Assembly (NCBI RefSeq): GCF_001693515.2
Contig: NZ_CP042968.1
Coordinates: 4,650,001 to 4,714,000 of the forward strand
Origin: Bradyrhizobium paxllaeri
GTDB taxonomy: Bacteria; Pseudomonadota; Alphaproteobacteria; Rhizobiales; Xanthobacteraceae
Reading direction: 5' to 3'
DNA length: 64,000 nt
Made by a program: the position numbers and the translations under genes. Under the pieces are notes generated by a model. That model did not search any database, was not told the DNA's origin, and saw nothing but the letters and a program-made list of their open reading frames with translations. This document shows positions 8,978 to 17,521 of this stretch, piece after piece. Numbering within the stretch: position 1 is the first letter of the stretch; each line of letters begins with the position of its first letter.

Positions 8978-9526
8978 ATGGAGAAATACGGAGCCGGGCC
9001 AATTGTCGTCTCGGACTATGATCCGAATTGGCCGACGCAGTTCGAGCAGGAACGCACTAGGATCAAGGCTGCTCTCGGTTCGTTTGCTTTGGTCATTGAG
9101 CACATCGGCAGCACGGCGATCCCGAATCTCCCGTCGAAACCCATCATCGACCTGTTAGTGGGCGTGCCCAGCCTTGAAGAGGCGAGAAAACAATGCGTCG
9201 GGCCGATTGAGGCGCTCGGCTACAAATACCTGCCCGAATATGCGTCGTGGCTCCCTGGCGAGTTGTTCTTCCGCAAGGGTCCTCCGGGACCGTGGACACA
9301 TCATATCCACTTAATGGAGTCGTCCAATCCTCGCTGGGAAGCATTTCTGGTGTTTCGCGATTATCTTCGAGCACACCCTGAGACAGCCATGGCCTACGCC
9401 AATATCAAGCGCGCGCTCGCAGCCTCATCGAACGACAACATAGCGGCCTATCGAAACGGCAAGACGATTTTCGTCGAAGAGACGACGGCCAAGGCCCATG
9501 CGTGGCGCGCGCATGCGGGAGATTAG
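8978..9526 (+). CDS. GrpB-family (UPF0157) protein, nucleotidyltransferase fold
   Basis: A 182-residue protein. The segment VIEHIGSTAIPNLPSKPIID near residue 45 is the family signature, and YKYLPEYASW, GPWTHHIHLME and YANIKRALA follow in the expected order. Members adopt a nucleotidyltransferase-like fold; their substrates are mostly unknown. Start ATG 8978. It lies between the intact and the decayed mtnK 3' ends, convergent to mtnK with 12 bases between stops. Confidence 0.85.
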   Translation: MEKYGAGPIVVSDYDPNWPTQFEQERTRIKAALGSFALVIEHIGSTAIPNLPSKPIIDLLVGVPSLEEARKQCVGPIEALGYKYLPEYASWLPGELFFRKGPPGPWTHHIHLMESSNPRWEAFLVFRDYLRAHPETAMAYANIKRALAASSNDNIAAYRNGKTIFVEETTAKAHAWRAHAGD

Positions 9527-9538
9527 GCGGCCCTACTC

Positions 9539-10849
9539 TCATTCGGCGAAATCCGGCTGCCAAGCGCGGACTTCCCTTGCCGCTTTGGTCACGGCGCCAA
9601 TCGTCGGGAACGATTCCGCATCCACCATCATCGCCCGCGCCAGCCGCAGGCTTCGCGCCTCGCACACCGCTCGCCGCTTCGGGTCTTCGATCAGCTCGAA
9701 ATCGATGTTGTGGGCGAGCCCCAGAATGCGGCGGATGATTTTCGCGGCCGAGAAGCCGACAGTGTCGCGGAACAGCCGCGCCATATAGGCCTGCCGCTCG
9801 ACCTCCAGACGCGCAGCGCCGGCCTCGCCGGGAAACAGCATTCGCGGATAGGCGTCGCCGTGGCCTTCCGTGCGCCAGAGCTCGAGGAATTCGCTGGCGA
9901 ACTCGGTCCAGACGTCCTCGATCGTTTCCAGCACCCAGGCCTCGAACAGCCGCCGTTCGCCCACCGAGCGCTCGTGACCGGCGGACGCCAGATACGCCAT
10001 CAGGAGATTGGCGATGACCGCGCCGATATCGAACCCCATCGGTCCGTAGAACGCGAACTCAGGATCGATCACCATGGTCGCGCTGTCCGTCACCATGATC
10101 GAGCCGGTGTGGAGGTCGCCATGGATCAGCGCTTCCGGAGAGGCCATGAATTTGAGCTTCAGCCGCGAGATCGCAGCATGCAGGTCGAGGTCTTCGCGAA
10201 AAGCCGCGGCGGTCGCATCGAGCCACGGCTCGGTCCAGCGGTTCTGCTCGGCCACGCGGTAGGGATCGGTGAAGATCAGGTCTTCCGTGATCTTGCAGAG
10301 CGCGTGGTTGCCGGCGAAGGCGGCGATCCCCTCCTTCTTGTGCGCAGCGGTCACCGCCAGATCGGAAGAGAAGAACAGCGTGCGTGCCAGAAACGTCGTG
10401 ATGTCCCCGGCGAAGCGCGGATAGAGCGCACCGGCCACCAGCCCCTTGCGCATGATGACATGCGGCTCGAGCAGCTCCATGACGACGAGCGCCAGCGCCT
10501 CGTTGTGGTGCAGCACCGCAGGCACCAGCCCGGGCGCCAGCCGCGCCTGATGCGTCAGCGCCAGATATTCGTAGTGCGAGCGCGACAGCGGCAGCGGCCA
10601 GCTTTCGCCGACGAGGCGCACGTAAGGCAGCGCCTGCTTGACCGCGACGCCGCCCGCCGCGCCCTTGACGATAAAGACGAGGTTGAGGTTGCCATCGCCG
10701 ACTTCGCTGATCGACCATGATGCCGGAGCACCGCCAAGGCGGGTGGCGACCTCGGGAAGGCCTGCGAGATAATCCCGCAGATCGGCTTCGTGCAGAATTC
10801 GATATTCGTCCTGCCGCGGATCGGCCGACGATCGGCGCTGTGAACTCAT
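9539..10849 (-). CDS. mtnK: S-methyl-5-thioribose kinase
   Basis: A 436-residue kinase that phosphorylates methylthioribose at C1 in the methionine salvage pathway. Evidence: N-terminal SEVGDGNLNLVFIV (ATP-binding loop of the choline-kinase-like fold), catalytic HGDLHTGSIMV near residue 240, and metal site DPEFAFYGPMGFD about 20 residues later, with full family length. Start ATG 10849 follows a G-rich stretch (GGGGGGACC). The rest of the salvage pathway is not in this window. A 7-bp hairpin lies in its leader at 10873-10894. Confidence 0.93.
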   Translation of the reverse strand: MSSQRRSSADPRQDEYRILHEADLRDYLAGLPEVATRLGGAPASWSISEVGDGNLNLVFIVKGAAGGVAVKQALPYVRLVGESWPLPLSRSHYEYLALTHQARLAPGLVPAVLHHNEALALVVMELLEPHVIMRKGLVAGALYPRFAGDITTFLARTLFFSSDLAVTAAHKKEGIAAFAGNHALCKITEDLIFTDPYRVAEQNRWTEPWLDATAAAFREDLDLHAAISRLKLKFMASPEALIHGDLHTGSIMVTDSATMVIDPEFAFYGPMGFDIGAVIANLLMAYLASAGHERSVGERRLFEAWVLETIEDVWTEFASEFLELWRTEGHGDAYPRMLFPGEAGAARLEVERQAYMARLFRDTVGFSAAKIIRRILGLAHNIDFELIEDPKRRAVCEARSLRLARAMMVDAESFPTIGAVTKAAREVRAWQPDFAE

Positions 10850-10872
10850 CGTGGTCCCCCCGTTACCGGCGC

Positions 10873-10894
10873 CGGGAGTTGCGGTTCACTCCCG
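10873..10894 (-). promoter_or_regulatory. Hairpin in the mtnK leader
   Basis: Perfect 7-bp arms CGGGAGT and ACTCCCG with an 8-base loop, 24 bases before the mtnK start. Upstream on the same strand (about 10931) is TATGAT, a plausible -10 box. The hairpin could be part of a regulatory leader; I could not match it to a SAM or SAH riboswitch class. Confidence 0.35.
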
Positions 10895-10991
10895 TTTCAC
10901 GAAGCTTGAGCCGGCCTTTTGTTGACCGGATCATAGCCGCAAGGCGCGGCCGGCGGCCAGCGCGTTCACCGTCCGCAGTTATCCGAGCGTC

Positions 10992-11603
10992 TCAAATGAG
11001 CTGCGCGAGCCAGATGGTATGACCACCGCAATCGGGGTCCTCGACGATATGCGAGACCACACGAAACCTGTTCTGATCGAGGAGCAAACGATATTCGGCG
11101 GGGTCGAGGCTCGCATGATACAGCGGCTCGTCGCCGAAATTTCCGATCGCCTCGCCATGCACGGGGCCGCTGGTGAACATCAGCACCGCGTCTGGCGCTG
11201 CGTGCTCCCGAAACACCGGAAACATCCGGCGCTGGTCGTCGTAAGAGAGATGAAAGAAACTGTCCCACGCCAGGATGCCGGAAAACTGCCGCCGCAAGGC
11301 AAGCTTGCGCATATCGGCGACCGTCCATTCCTGCTTGGGAAAATGCTTGCGGCAGGCGTCGATCATGGCCGGAGAGGAATCTACGCCAGTGACGGGATGA
11401 CCAAGCCCGATCAGATACGCGGCCATCGGCTGGGCGGAGCCGCAACCGAGATCGAGGATCGCGCCCGCCGGTGGCAACAGCGCCCGGAACCGGTCGAGCC
11501 AGGGCTTTTCAATAAGTTTGGTGAGTGCGCGGCTCTCGATCCAGTCGCGCGCCTTGCGCTGGTACAGGTCGATGATCCGCGATGCTTCCGACGCCACTTG
11601 CAA
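10992..11603 (-). CDS. Class I SAM-dependent methyltransferase
   Basis: A 203-residue methyltransferase with motif I AILDLGCGSAQPMAAYLI (SAM glycine-rich loop) followed by the acidic VTGVDSSPAMID after the second strand, then AWDSFFHLSYDDQ. A small-molecule substrate is likely but unknown. The frame has no ATG near its 5' end: the open region gives TTG 11603 or GTG 11597. It ends 142 bases before the mtnK start on the same strand. Confidence 0.82.
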   Translation of the reverse strand: MQVASEASRIIDLYQRKARDWIESRALTKLIEKPWLDRFRALLPPAGAILDLGCGSAQPMAAYLIGLGHPVTGVDSSPAMIDACRKHFPKQEWTVADMRKLALRRQFSGILAWDSFFHLSYDDQRRMFPVFREHAAPDAVLMFTSGPVHGEAIGNFGDEPLYHASLDPAEYRLLLDQNRFRVVSHIVEDPDCGGHTIWLAQLI

Positions 11604-11624
11604 ATCCGCGCGCCACGCCCCCGC

Positions 11625-11978
11625 CTAAAATGTTTCCCGTTCCAGGAAGTTCGATCCGATATCGGCCTTTTTCTTGATCGGGTCATAGTCGCAATAGACG
11701 CTGTCGGCGACCAGCGTGTAGCTCGGGATGATCGTGTCCTTGTTCAGCTTGACGGAGGTCAGGCCGATGACGGCGGTCTGCTTGCCGTCGGTCCATTTGA
11801 ACGGGGTCGTGCTTTGCGCCCGCTCGCAGGCCGCGACTGCATCGGCAAAGACCGAGCCTTCCACGAACGCCTTGACGGTTCGAAGCTGCCCCAGGGTTTT
11901 CCAGTTCATGTAGAACGAGCCGGCAAGGCCGGCGGCGAGCAGAACCACAAACAATAATAAAATGCGCTGAAAATTCAT
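11625..11978 (-). CDS. Hypothetical protein with N-terminal membrane anchor
   Basis: A 117-residue protein. Residues 5-24 are a hydrophobic segment (signal anchor or uncleaved signal), after which a soluble domain faces the periplasm, with two cysteines (ACERAQ, YCDYDP) that could form a disulfide. No family recognised. It precedes the methyltransferase gene by 21 bases on the same strand, so cotranscription is likely. Confidence 0.65.
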   Translation of the reverse strand: MNFQRILLLFVVLLAAGLAGSFYMNWKTLGQLRTVKAFVEGSVFADAVAACERAQSTTPFKWTDGKQTAVIGLTSVKLNKDTIIPSYTLVADSVYCDYDPIKKKADIGSNFLERETF

Positions 11979-12144
11979 CGCTTTCCCCCAGCCGGAACCG
12001 ACCCGGCGGCATAACTAGCCGATCCCGCCGCATTTGTCAGAACCGGAATTTACTCTTTGAAGTCGACTGGCGGCTATTGTCCCGACCGCCGGGATGTGAC
12101 TAACGGTATCATCCGGCCCCACAAGATCGGATCAGGGACATCCG

Positions 12145-12744
12145 ATGACGACTGACGATCTGGAAACGATTGCATTGCGGCCCACCGTCATTGGCGGCGC
12201 CCGCCAGGACGACGACTTTGAGGTGGTCTGGCGCGGCTTCCCGGTCGGACGGATCATGAAGCAGGCAGATGGCCCGCACTGGTGGTGGGCCTGCACGGCC
12301 TATGGGCTCCCCCCGACCCCCAATGACCGGGGGGTCGCCATCAATTTCAAGGACTGCCAGGTCCGCTTCCGGCTCGCCTGGGCCAGAATCAGGCCCACAC
12401 TGACCGAGGAAACCATCCAGGCCGCAGCGCGGCACGCCGAAGAGCTGGTGCAGCAACAAGCGGCGAAGGAAGCAAAGCCCAAGGCGCCTGAAGCGCTTCA
12501 GGTGATGGACAACCATCGCGCCGCGCCCCGGCACCGGGTCTTGAAGGCAGGATCGATCGAGTTCAATGGCGGCGTCATCGACTGCACCATCCGGAATATA
12601 TCGGATACGGGCGCCGCGATTGAGGTCGCCAATCCGCTCGGCATTCCCGATACTTTCTGGTTGCAGATCTCCGGCAGTCAGACCCCTCGCCACTGCCACG
12701 TTGCCTGGCGAAGTGACAAGCGGATCGGCGTCGCATTCGACTAG
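12145..12744 (+). CDS. PilZ-domain protein
   Basis: A 199-residue cytoplasmic protein. The C-terminal part has the PilZ c-di-GMP signature: RAAPR (RxxxR) near residue 124, then IRNISDTGAAIEV (D/NxSxxG) and a closing CHVAWRSDKRIGVAF. The N-terminal 110 residues (WRGFPVGRIMK, HWWWAC) form a separate domain common in rhizobial PilZ proteins but unnamed here. It probably senses c-di-GMP; the output is unknown. It is a single gene, convergent to the nuo-linked cluster. Confidence 0.82.
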   Translation: MTTDDLETIALRPTVIGGARQDDDFEVVWRGFPVGRIMKQADGPHWWWACTAYGLPPTPNDRGVAINFKDCQVRFRLAWARIRPTLTEETIQAAARHAEELVQQQAAKEAKPKAPEALQVMDNHRAAPRHRVLKAGSIEFNGGVIDCTIRNISDTGAAIEVANPLGIPDTFWLQISGSQTPRHCHVAWRSDKRIGVAFD

Positions 12745-12785
12745 AGCTTTTCCCGTTCCGAAGAATAGGAACGGGACTCTCGGTT
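12741..12785. repeat. Palindrome between convergent genes
   Basis: TCCCGTTCC (12751-12759) and GGAACGGGA (12768-12776) form a 9-bp stem inside outer AGAG/CTCT arms. There is no T-run on either side, so it is a weak terminator at best. The wording resembles a dispersed Bradyrhizobium intergenic repeat. Confidence 0.55.
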
Positions 12786-12790
12786 GGGAA

Positions 12791-13066
12791 TCAGAACGGC
12801 AGGCCCATCAGCTTCGACAGCCGCTCAATGTTCAGAAGACCCTGATGATAGGCCCACATCCCGATGCCGAACACCACGCCCGAGATCAGCGTGGTCCAAA
12901 GCAGCTTCCACCCCATCCGCGCCATGACCGGCGCGCCGGGGTCGGTGCCGGGCGCACCCTCGCCGTCCTCATGCTGGCTGCGAACACCGAACGGCAGCGT
13001 CACGAACAGCACGACCCACCAGAGCACGAAGTAGATCGCAAGCGCGGTTGAGATGCTGTAGGCCAT
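12791..13066 (-). CDS. DUF1467-family membrane protein
   Basis: A 91-residue protein with two transmembrane helices (about 5-25 and 53-75) and the family motif LFVTLPFGVRSQHEDGE after helix one. It belongs to the rhizobial DUF1467 family, of unknown function, which is regularly found behind mce and rnj at the end of the nuo block, as here. Confidence 0.85.
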   Translation of the reverse strand: MAYSISTALAIYFVLWWVVLFVTLPFGVRSQHEDGEGAPGTDPGAPVMARMGWKLLWTTLISGVVFGIGMWAYHQGLLNIERLSKLMGLPF

Positions 13067-13072
13067 GAGGGC

Positions 13073-13477
13073 TCAGGCCTGTTCGATTTCGACAAGCGCG
13101 CCGGAGAAATCCTTCGGGTGGAAAAACAGCACCGGCTTGCCGTGGGCGCCGATCTTCGGCACGCCGTCGCCGAGCACGCGCGCGCCCTCTGCGATCAGCT
13201 TGTCGCGCGAGGCGATGATGTCTGATACCTCGTAGCAGATGTGATGGATGCCGCCGTCGGCGTTGCGCTCGACGAATTTGGCGATCGGCGAAGCGTCGCC
13301 GAGTGGCTGGATGAACTCGATCTTGGTGTTGGGCAGCGTCACGAACACGGTGATGACGCCATGCTCCGGCAGCGGCACCGCGCCGGAGATTTCAGCCCCG
13401 AACGCGCCACCATAGATCTTGGCGGCCTTTTCCGCATCCTTGACCGCGATCGCCACGTGATTGAGCCGGCCCAGCAT
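13073..13477 (-). CDS. mce: Methylmalonyl-CoA epimerase
   Basis: A 134-residue vicinal-oxygen-chelate protein that epimerises methylmalonyl-CoA during propionyl-CoA use. Metal ligands are visible: LNHVAIAV (His near 7), GGIHHICYEV (His near 77) and LVEIEQ (Glu near 130). Length fits a single-subunit bacterial epimerase. It follows rnj by about 60 bases and precedes DUF1467 by six, all minus strand. Confidence 0.9.
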   Translation of the reverse strand: MLGRLNHVAIAVKDAEKAAKIYGGAFGAEISGAVPLPEHGVITVFVTLPNTKIEFIQPLGDASPIAKFVERNADGGIHHICYEVSDIIASRDKLIAEGARVLGDGVPKIGAHGKPVLFFHPKDFSGALVEIEQA

Positions 13478-13539
13478 GACACTCCACTCCCTGCTTTGAT
13501 GCTTCTACCCGGCGACCAGCCGCCCGAGCGCTTTTTACT

Positions 13540-15210
13540 TCAAACCACCAGAACATGAACGAGGCAAATCGGCTTCTTGCCCCATTGCTCGTTGATCACC
13601 GCCCGCACCGCGCGGCGCACCGATTCCGCGGTCGCATCGGGATCGCGCCGCCGGGCCCGCGGCAGGCTTTCGACGGTCGATACCACCGTATCGAACACGA
13701 TCTCGTCGATGATCTCGCCGGCCGCATTCTTCTCGGGGACGCCGACCAGATCAACCTCGGGATCGTCGACGAGTTCGCCCTTGTCGGTCATGGCGATCGC
13801 CACGAAAGCGCAGCCGGCGAACCCCATCCGCCGCCGCTCGACCACGGCGCGGGATTTGGAATCTTCCAGGATCGCGCCGTCCTTGTAGAGCCGGCCCGAC
13901 GGCAATTCGTCGATAATGGCAGGATCGCCGGGACCGAGCTTGACCAGATCGCCATTGCGGCAGGTCAGGACCTTCGGCACGGCGGCGGCGCGCGCCAGCT
14001 TGGCATGCTCCGCCAAATGCAGCGCCTCGCCATGGACCGGGATCAGGATCTGCGGGCGCACCCATGTGATCATGTCGCGCAGCTCGTCGCGGCGCGGATG
14101 GCCGGAGACGTGGACGAGATCGGTGCGGTCGGTGATGACCTCGATGCCCTGCGCCACCAGCCCGTTGATGATGGCTCCGACCGCCTTCTCGTTGCCGGGG
14201 ATGGTGCGCGAGGAAAAGATCACGCTGTCGCCCTTGTTCAGCGTCACCTGCGGATGGTCGTTGTTGGCGATGCGCGCCAGCGCCGCCCGCGGCTCGCCCT
14301 GGCTGCCGGTGCACAGCGCCAGCACCTTGTCCGGCGGAAAGTGGCCGTAATAATCGGCGCCGCGGAAATTCTGCACGCCTTCGAGATAGCCCGTCTCGCG
14401 GGCGACCTGCACCACGCGCTCCATGGCGCGGCCGACCACGACCACCTCGCGATCGGCGGCCCTGGCGGCGTCGGCAACCGCCTTGAGGCGGGCGACGTTG
14501 GAGGCGAAGGTGGTGACGGCGACGCGGCCCTTGGCACCCTTCACCAGCTTGGCAATGGTGGCAGCGACCTCGGTTTCCGAGGGCGAGCGCCCGTCCCGCA
14601 CCGCGTTGGTGGAATCGCCGACCAGCGCCAGCACGCCGGTATCGCCAAGTTCACGCAGCCGCCGCTCGTCGGTCGGAAGGCCGATGATCGGCGTCGGATC
14701 GATCTTCCAGTCGCCGGTGTGCAGCACGGTGCCGACGGAGGTGTGGATCGCGAGCGCATGCGATTCCGGAATCGAATGCGCGACCGGGATGAATTCGACG
14801 GTGAACGGCCCGAGATTGACCCGGCCGCCGGAGGGAACCACCGTCACCGGGATTTTCGGCGGATTGCGCTCGGCGGCGCATTTTGCCTCGAAGAGCGCGG
14901 CGCTGAACTTGGTCGCGTAGACCTTGCATTGCAGTTTCGGCCAGAGATCGATGATGGCGCCGAAATGGTCCTCATGGGCGTGCGTCAGCACCAGGCCCAT
15001 CAGGTTGTTGCGCTCTTTCTCCAGAAAGCTGATGTCGGGCATGATCAGATCGATGCCCGGCAGGTGCTCCTCGTCGCCGAAGGAAACGCCGAGATCGACT
15101 GCGAGCCAGGACCGCTGGTGGCGGTTGCCGAGCCCGTAGATCGACAGGTTCATGCCGATCTCGCCGACGCCGCCGAGCGGCGCAAAGGTCAGTTCATCCG
15201 GCCGCGCCAT
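13540..15210 (-). CDS. rnj: Ribonuclease J
   Basis: A 556-residue metallo-beta-lactamase/beta-CASP ribonuclease for RNA maturation and turnover. The metal-binding motif HAHEDH appears near residue 76, the N-terminus LTFAPLGGVGEIGMNL is diagnostic of RNase J, and beta-CASP landmarks GDSTNA, CTGSQGEPRAAL and HVSGHPRRDEL follow. Its ATG overlaps the stop of birA by one base, which indicates translational coupling. Confidence 0.94.
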   Translation of the reverse strand: MARPDELTFAPLGGVGEIGMNLSIYGLGNRHQRSWLAVDLGVSFGDEEHLPGIDLIMPDISFLEKERNNLMGLVLTHAHEDHFGAIIDLWPKLQCKVYATKFSAALFEAKCAAERNPPKIPVTVVPSGGRVNLGPFTVEFIPVAHSIPESHALAIHTSVGTVLHTGDWKIDPTPIIGLPTDERRLRELGDTGVLALVGDSTNAVRDGRSPSETEVAATIAKLVKGAKGRVAVTTFASNVARLKAVADAARAADREVVVVGRAMERVVQVARETGYLEGVQNFRGADYYGHFPPDKVLALCTGSQGEPRAALARIANNDHPQVTLNKGDSVIFSSRTIPGNEKAVGAIINGLVAQGIEVITDRTDLVHVSGHPRRDELRDMITWVRPQILIPVHGEALHLAEHAKLARAAAVPKVLTCRNGDLVKLGPGDPAIIDELPSGRLYKDGAILEDSKSRAVVERRRMGFAGCAFVAIAMTDKGELVDDPEVDLVGVPEKNAAGEIIDEIVFDTVVSTVESLPRARRRDPDATAESVRRAVRAVINEQWGKKPICLVHVLVV

Positions 15211-16016
15211 CAGGTCGCTCCCAGCGATGCCGCGGTGCCGAAATAGACCTCGCCGGCCGTGATCGGCATGCGCCTGCCCTCCGCCGTGCGGACGATCAGA
15301 CAGCCGGTTTCATCGATCGTATCGAACGTGCCTTCCACCGTCGCGGTTCCGGTCCGGATCGCGACCGGCTCGCCGACGCCGAAGGCGCGGTCCAGCCAGG
15401 CTTTCCGGATCTCACCAAAGCCGCGGCCATTGTCCCAGATGCCGCGGAACTCCACCCACGCCTCCGCCAGCGCCTTGAACAGTTCCTCGGCGCTGACATG
15501 GACCCCCAAGGCCGCGAGCGAAGTCGCAGGCGTCGGCGTCCCCTCGGGCGCAGCGACAACATTGGTGCCGATCCCAACCACCACCGCGAGCCGGTTTCCG
15601 GCCACCGCTTCGGCTTCCAGCAAGATGCCGGTAAGCTTCTGACGCTCCGCCAGAACGTCATTCGGCCATTTCAACGCGAATTTCAGTGGCTCGGCCCGGC
15701 GCATATTGGCCTCGACGGCCAGTTTCTGCAGCGCGCTTTCCAGCGAAAGGCCGGCGGCAAAGCCGAGCGTCGCCGCAACCGCGGGCGAGACGTCCATGAC
15801 TTCCAGAATGCTGCTGGCGAGGTTGCCGCGCGGCGCGACCCAGGCGCGCTGGCGCCTACCGCGGCCGGCGGTCTGTTCCGTCGTCACGAACCATGTCGGC
15901 CCCTGCTCGCCGTCGCGGGCGCGCGCCAAGGCCTCCGCGTTGGTCGACCCGATCTGATCGAAAGCGGCGAGCCTGTAGCCCGCCGAGATGGCTCGGGGTC
16001 CGAGCGTAAAGGTCAT
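15210..16016 (-). CDS. birA: Biotin--[acetyl-CoA carboxylase] ligase
   Basis: A 268-residue biotin protein ligase. It has STNAEAL, the biotinyl-AMP loop GRGRRQRAW, the catalytic KWPNDVL motif and GIGTNV. There is no N-terminal helix-turn-helix, so it is the monofunctional enzyme rather than a BirA repressor. It starts two bases after the nuoN stop, which places it in the nuo transcript; this linkage is common in Rhizobiales. Confidence 0.94.
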   Translation of the reverse strand: MTFTLGPRAISAGYRLAAFDQIGSTNAEALARARDGEQGPTWFVTTEQTAGRGRRQRAWVAPRGNLASSILEVMDVSPAVAATLGFAAGLSLESALQKLAVEANMRRAEPLKFALKWPNDVLAERQKLTGILLEAEAVAGNRLAVVVGIGTNVVAAPEGTPTPATSLAALGVHVSAEELFKALAEAWVEFRGIWDNGRGFGEIRKAWLDRAFGVGEPVAIRTGTATVEGTFDTIDETGCLIVRTAEGRRMPITAGEVYFGTAASLGAT

Positions 16017-16017
16017 C

Positions 16018-17454
16018 CTAAAAGAGCGACTTCGCCGCCGCCGTGGCGACGCTGACCAGCGGCCCCGGATAGACGAAGAAGAAGATGTTGAAGATGCCCG
16101 CGACCGCCAGCACCGTGCGCAATTCGATGCGCATCGGCTCGACCTGGCCGGCTGGCTCGTCGAAATACATCAGCTTGACGATGGTGAGATAGTAGAACGC
16201 GCCCACCACGCTGGTCAGCACGCCGATGACGGCGAGCGTGAACAGCCCCGCCTTGATCGCGGCAACGAACACGTACCATTTGGCGAAAAAGCCGGCGAGC
16301 GGCGGAATGCCGGCCAGCGAGAACAAGAGCATCGCAAAGAAGAACGCCAGCATCGGATTGGTGCGCGAGAGGCCTGCGAAATCGCTGATCTGCTCGACCG
16401 GCTGCCCGTTCCGCTTCATGGTCAGGATGACGGCGAAGGAGCCCAGCGTCATCGCGACATAGATCGCGATGTAGATCAGCACGCCCTGCGCGCCCTCCAC
16501 CGTGCCCGACGCGAGCCCGACCAGCGCAAAGCCCATATGGCCGATCGACGAATAGGCCATCAGGCGCTTGATGTTCTTCTGCCCGATCGCGGCGAACGAG
16601 CCCAGCGCCATCGAAGCGATGGCGACGAAGACGAGGATCTGCTGCCATTGCGGAACGATGCCGGGGAACGCGGTGAGCGTCACGCGGGTGAAAACCGCAA
16701 GGGCTGCCACTTTCGGCGCCGAGGCAAAGAACGCCGTGACCGGCGTCGGCGCGCCTTCATAGACGTCGGGCGTCCACATGTGGAACGGCACCGCGGAGAC
16801 CTTGAAGCAGAGGCCAGCCAGCAGGAAGACGAGGCCAAACACGATGCCGACGCTGCCGGTCTTCACGGCGGCCGCAATGCCGGCAAAATCGACCGTGCCA
16901 GTGAAGCCGTAAATCAGCGAAGCGCCGTAGAGCAGCATGCCGGAGGACAGCGCGCCGAGCACGAAATACTTCAGGCCGGCCTCGGTGGACTTGGCGTTGT
17001 CGCGGTTCGAGGCGGCGACCACGTAGAGCGCGAGCGACATCAACTCGAGCCCGAGATAGAGCATGATCAGGTCGGCGGCCGAGATCAGCACCATCATGCC
17101 GAGCGTGGAGAGCAGGACCAGGATCGAATATTCGAAGATGCGCCGCGACGGGTCGGACAGGAACTCCGTCGACAGGATCAGCGTCGCCGCCGAGCCGATG
17201 ATGGCAAGGACCTTCAGGAAGCGGGCGAAGTCGTCGACGACGAAGCTGCCGCCGAAGGTCGTGAGCTTGCCGGCCGGCAGCATCAGTACCAGCGCGCCGG
17301 TGACGACCAGCAGCACCACCGCGAGCGTGGTAACGAGCCGGGTCGTTCCCTCGCCCCGATAGGCGCCGAGCATCAGCAGCGCCATGGCGCCGACCGCGAG
17401 CACCAGCTCCGGCAACACCGGCAGCAACTGATAACCTGCACTGGAAAAGCTCAT
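16018..17454 (-). CDS. nuoN: NADH-quinone oxidoreductase subunit N
   Basis: A 478-residue, about 14-helix antiporter-like subunit of the complex I membrane arm. The Mrp-type core is clear: [30 protein letters not shown] (helix 7 Lys region), [20 protein letters not shown], and [21 protein letters not shown]. It takes part in proton translocation. Last nuo subunit of the operon. Confidence 0.96.
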   Translation of the reverse strand: MSFSSAGYQLLPVLPELVLAVGAMALLMLGAYRGEGTTRLVTTLAVVLLVVTGALVLMLPAGKLTTFGGSFVVDDFARFLKVLAIIGSAATLILSTEFLSDPSRRIFEYSILVLLSTLGMMVLISAADLIMLYLGLELMSLALYVVAASNRDNAKSTEAGLKYFVLGALSSGMLLYGASLIYGFTGTVDFAGIAAAVKTGSVGIVFGLVFLLAGLCFKVSAVPFHMWTPDVYEGAPTPVTAFFASAPKVAALAVFTRVTLTAFPGIVPQWQQILVFVAIASMALGSFAAIGQKNIKRLMAYSSIGHMGFALVGLASGTVEGAQGVLIYIAIYVAMTLGSFAVILTMKRNGQPVEQISDFAGLSRTNPMLAFFFAMLLFSLAGIPPLAGFFAKWYVFVAAIKAGLFTLAVIGVLTSVVGAFYYLTIVKLMYFDEPAGQVEPMRIELRTVLAVAGIFNIFFFVYPGPLVSVATAAAKSLF

Positions 17455-17470
17455 GGCACTCTATTTCCTT

Positions 17471-17518
17471 GACGCGTTTTCTTCACGCAAACCGGTTCCC
17501 ACTTCGCTTGAAAACGCT
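17471..17518. repeat. Dispersed rhizobial palindrome between nuoM and nuoN
   Basis: Arms GCGTTTTC (17474-17481) and GAAAACGC (17510-17517) enclose CACGCAAACCGGTTCCCACTT. This wording matches a very common Rhizobiales intergenic element. It fills most of the 67-base gap between nuoM and nuoN, so it must be transcribed in the nuo message. Confidence 0.7.
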
Positions 17519-17521
17519 ACG

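Noticed and set aside
10850..10960. SAM-type riboswitch in front of mtnK
   Set aside because: A hairpin is present but the conserved pseudoknot and A-rich elements of known SAM or SAH classes are not.
13555..15246. Long plus-strand open frame antisense to rnj
   Set aside because: High-GC shadow: it covers rnj exactly, is His/Arg/Asp-rich with no motif, and rnj is certain.
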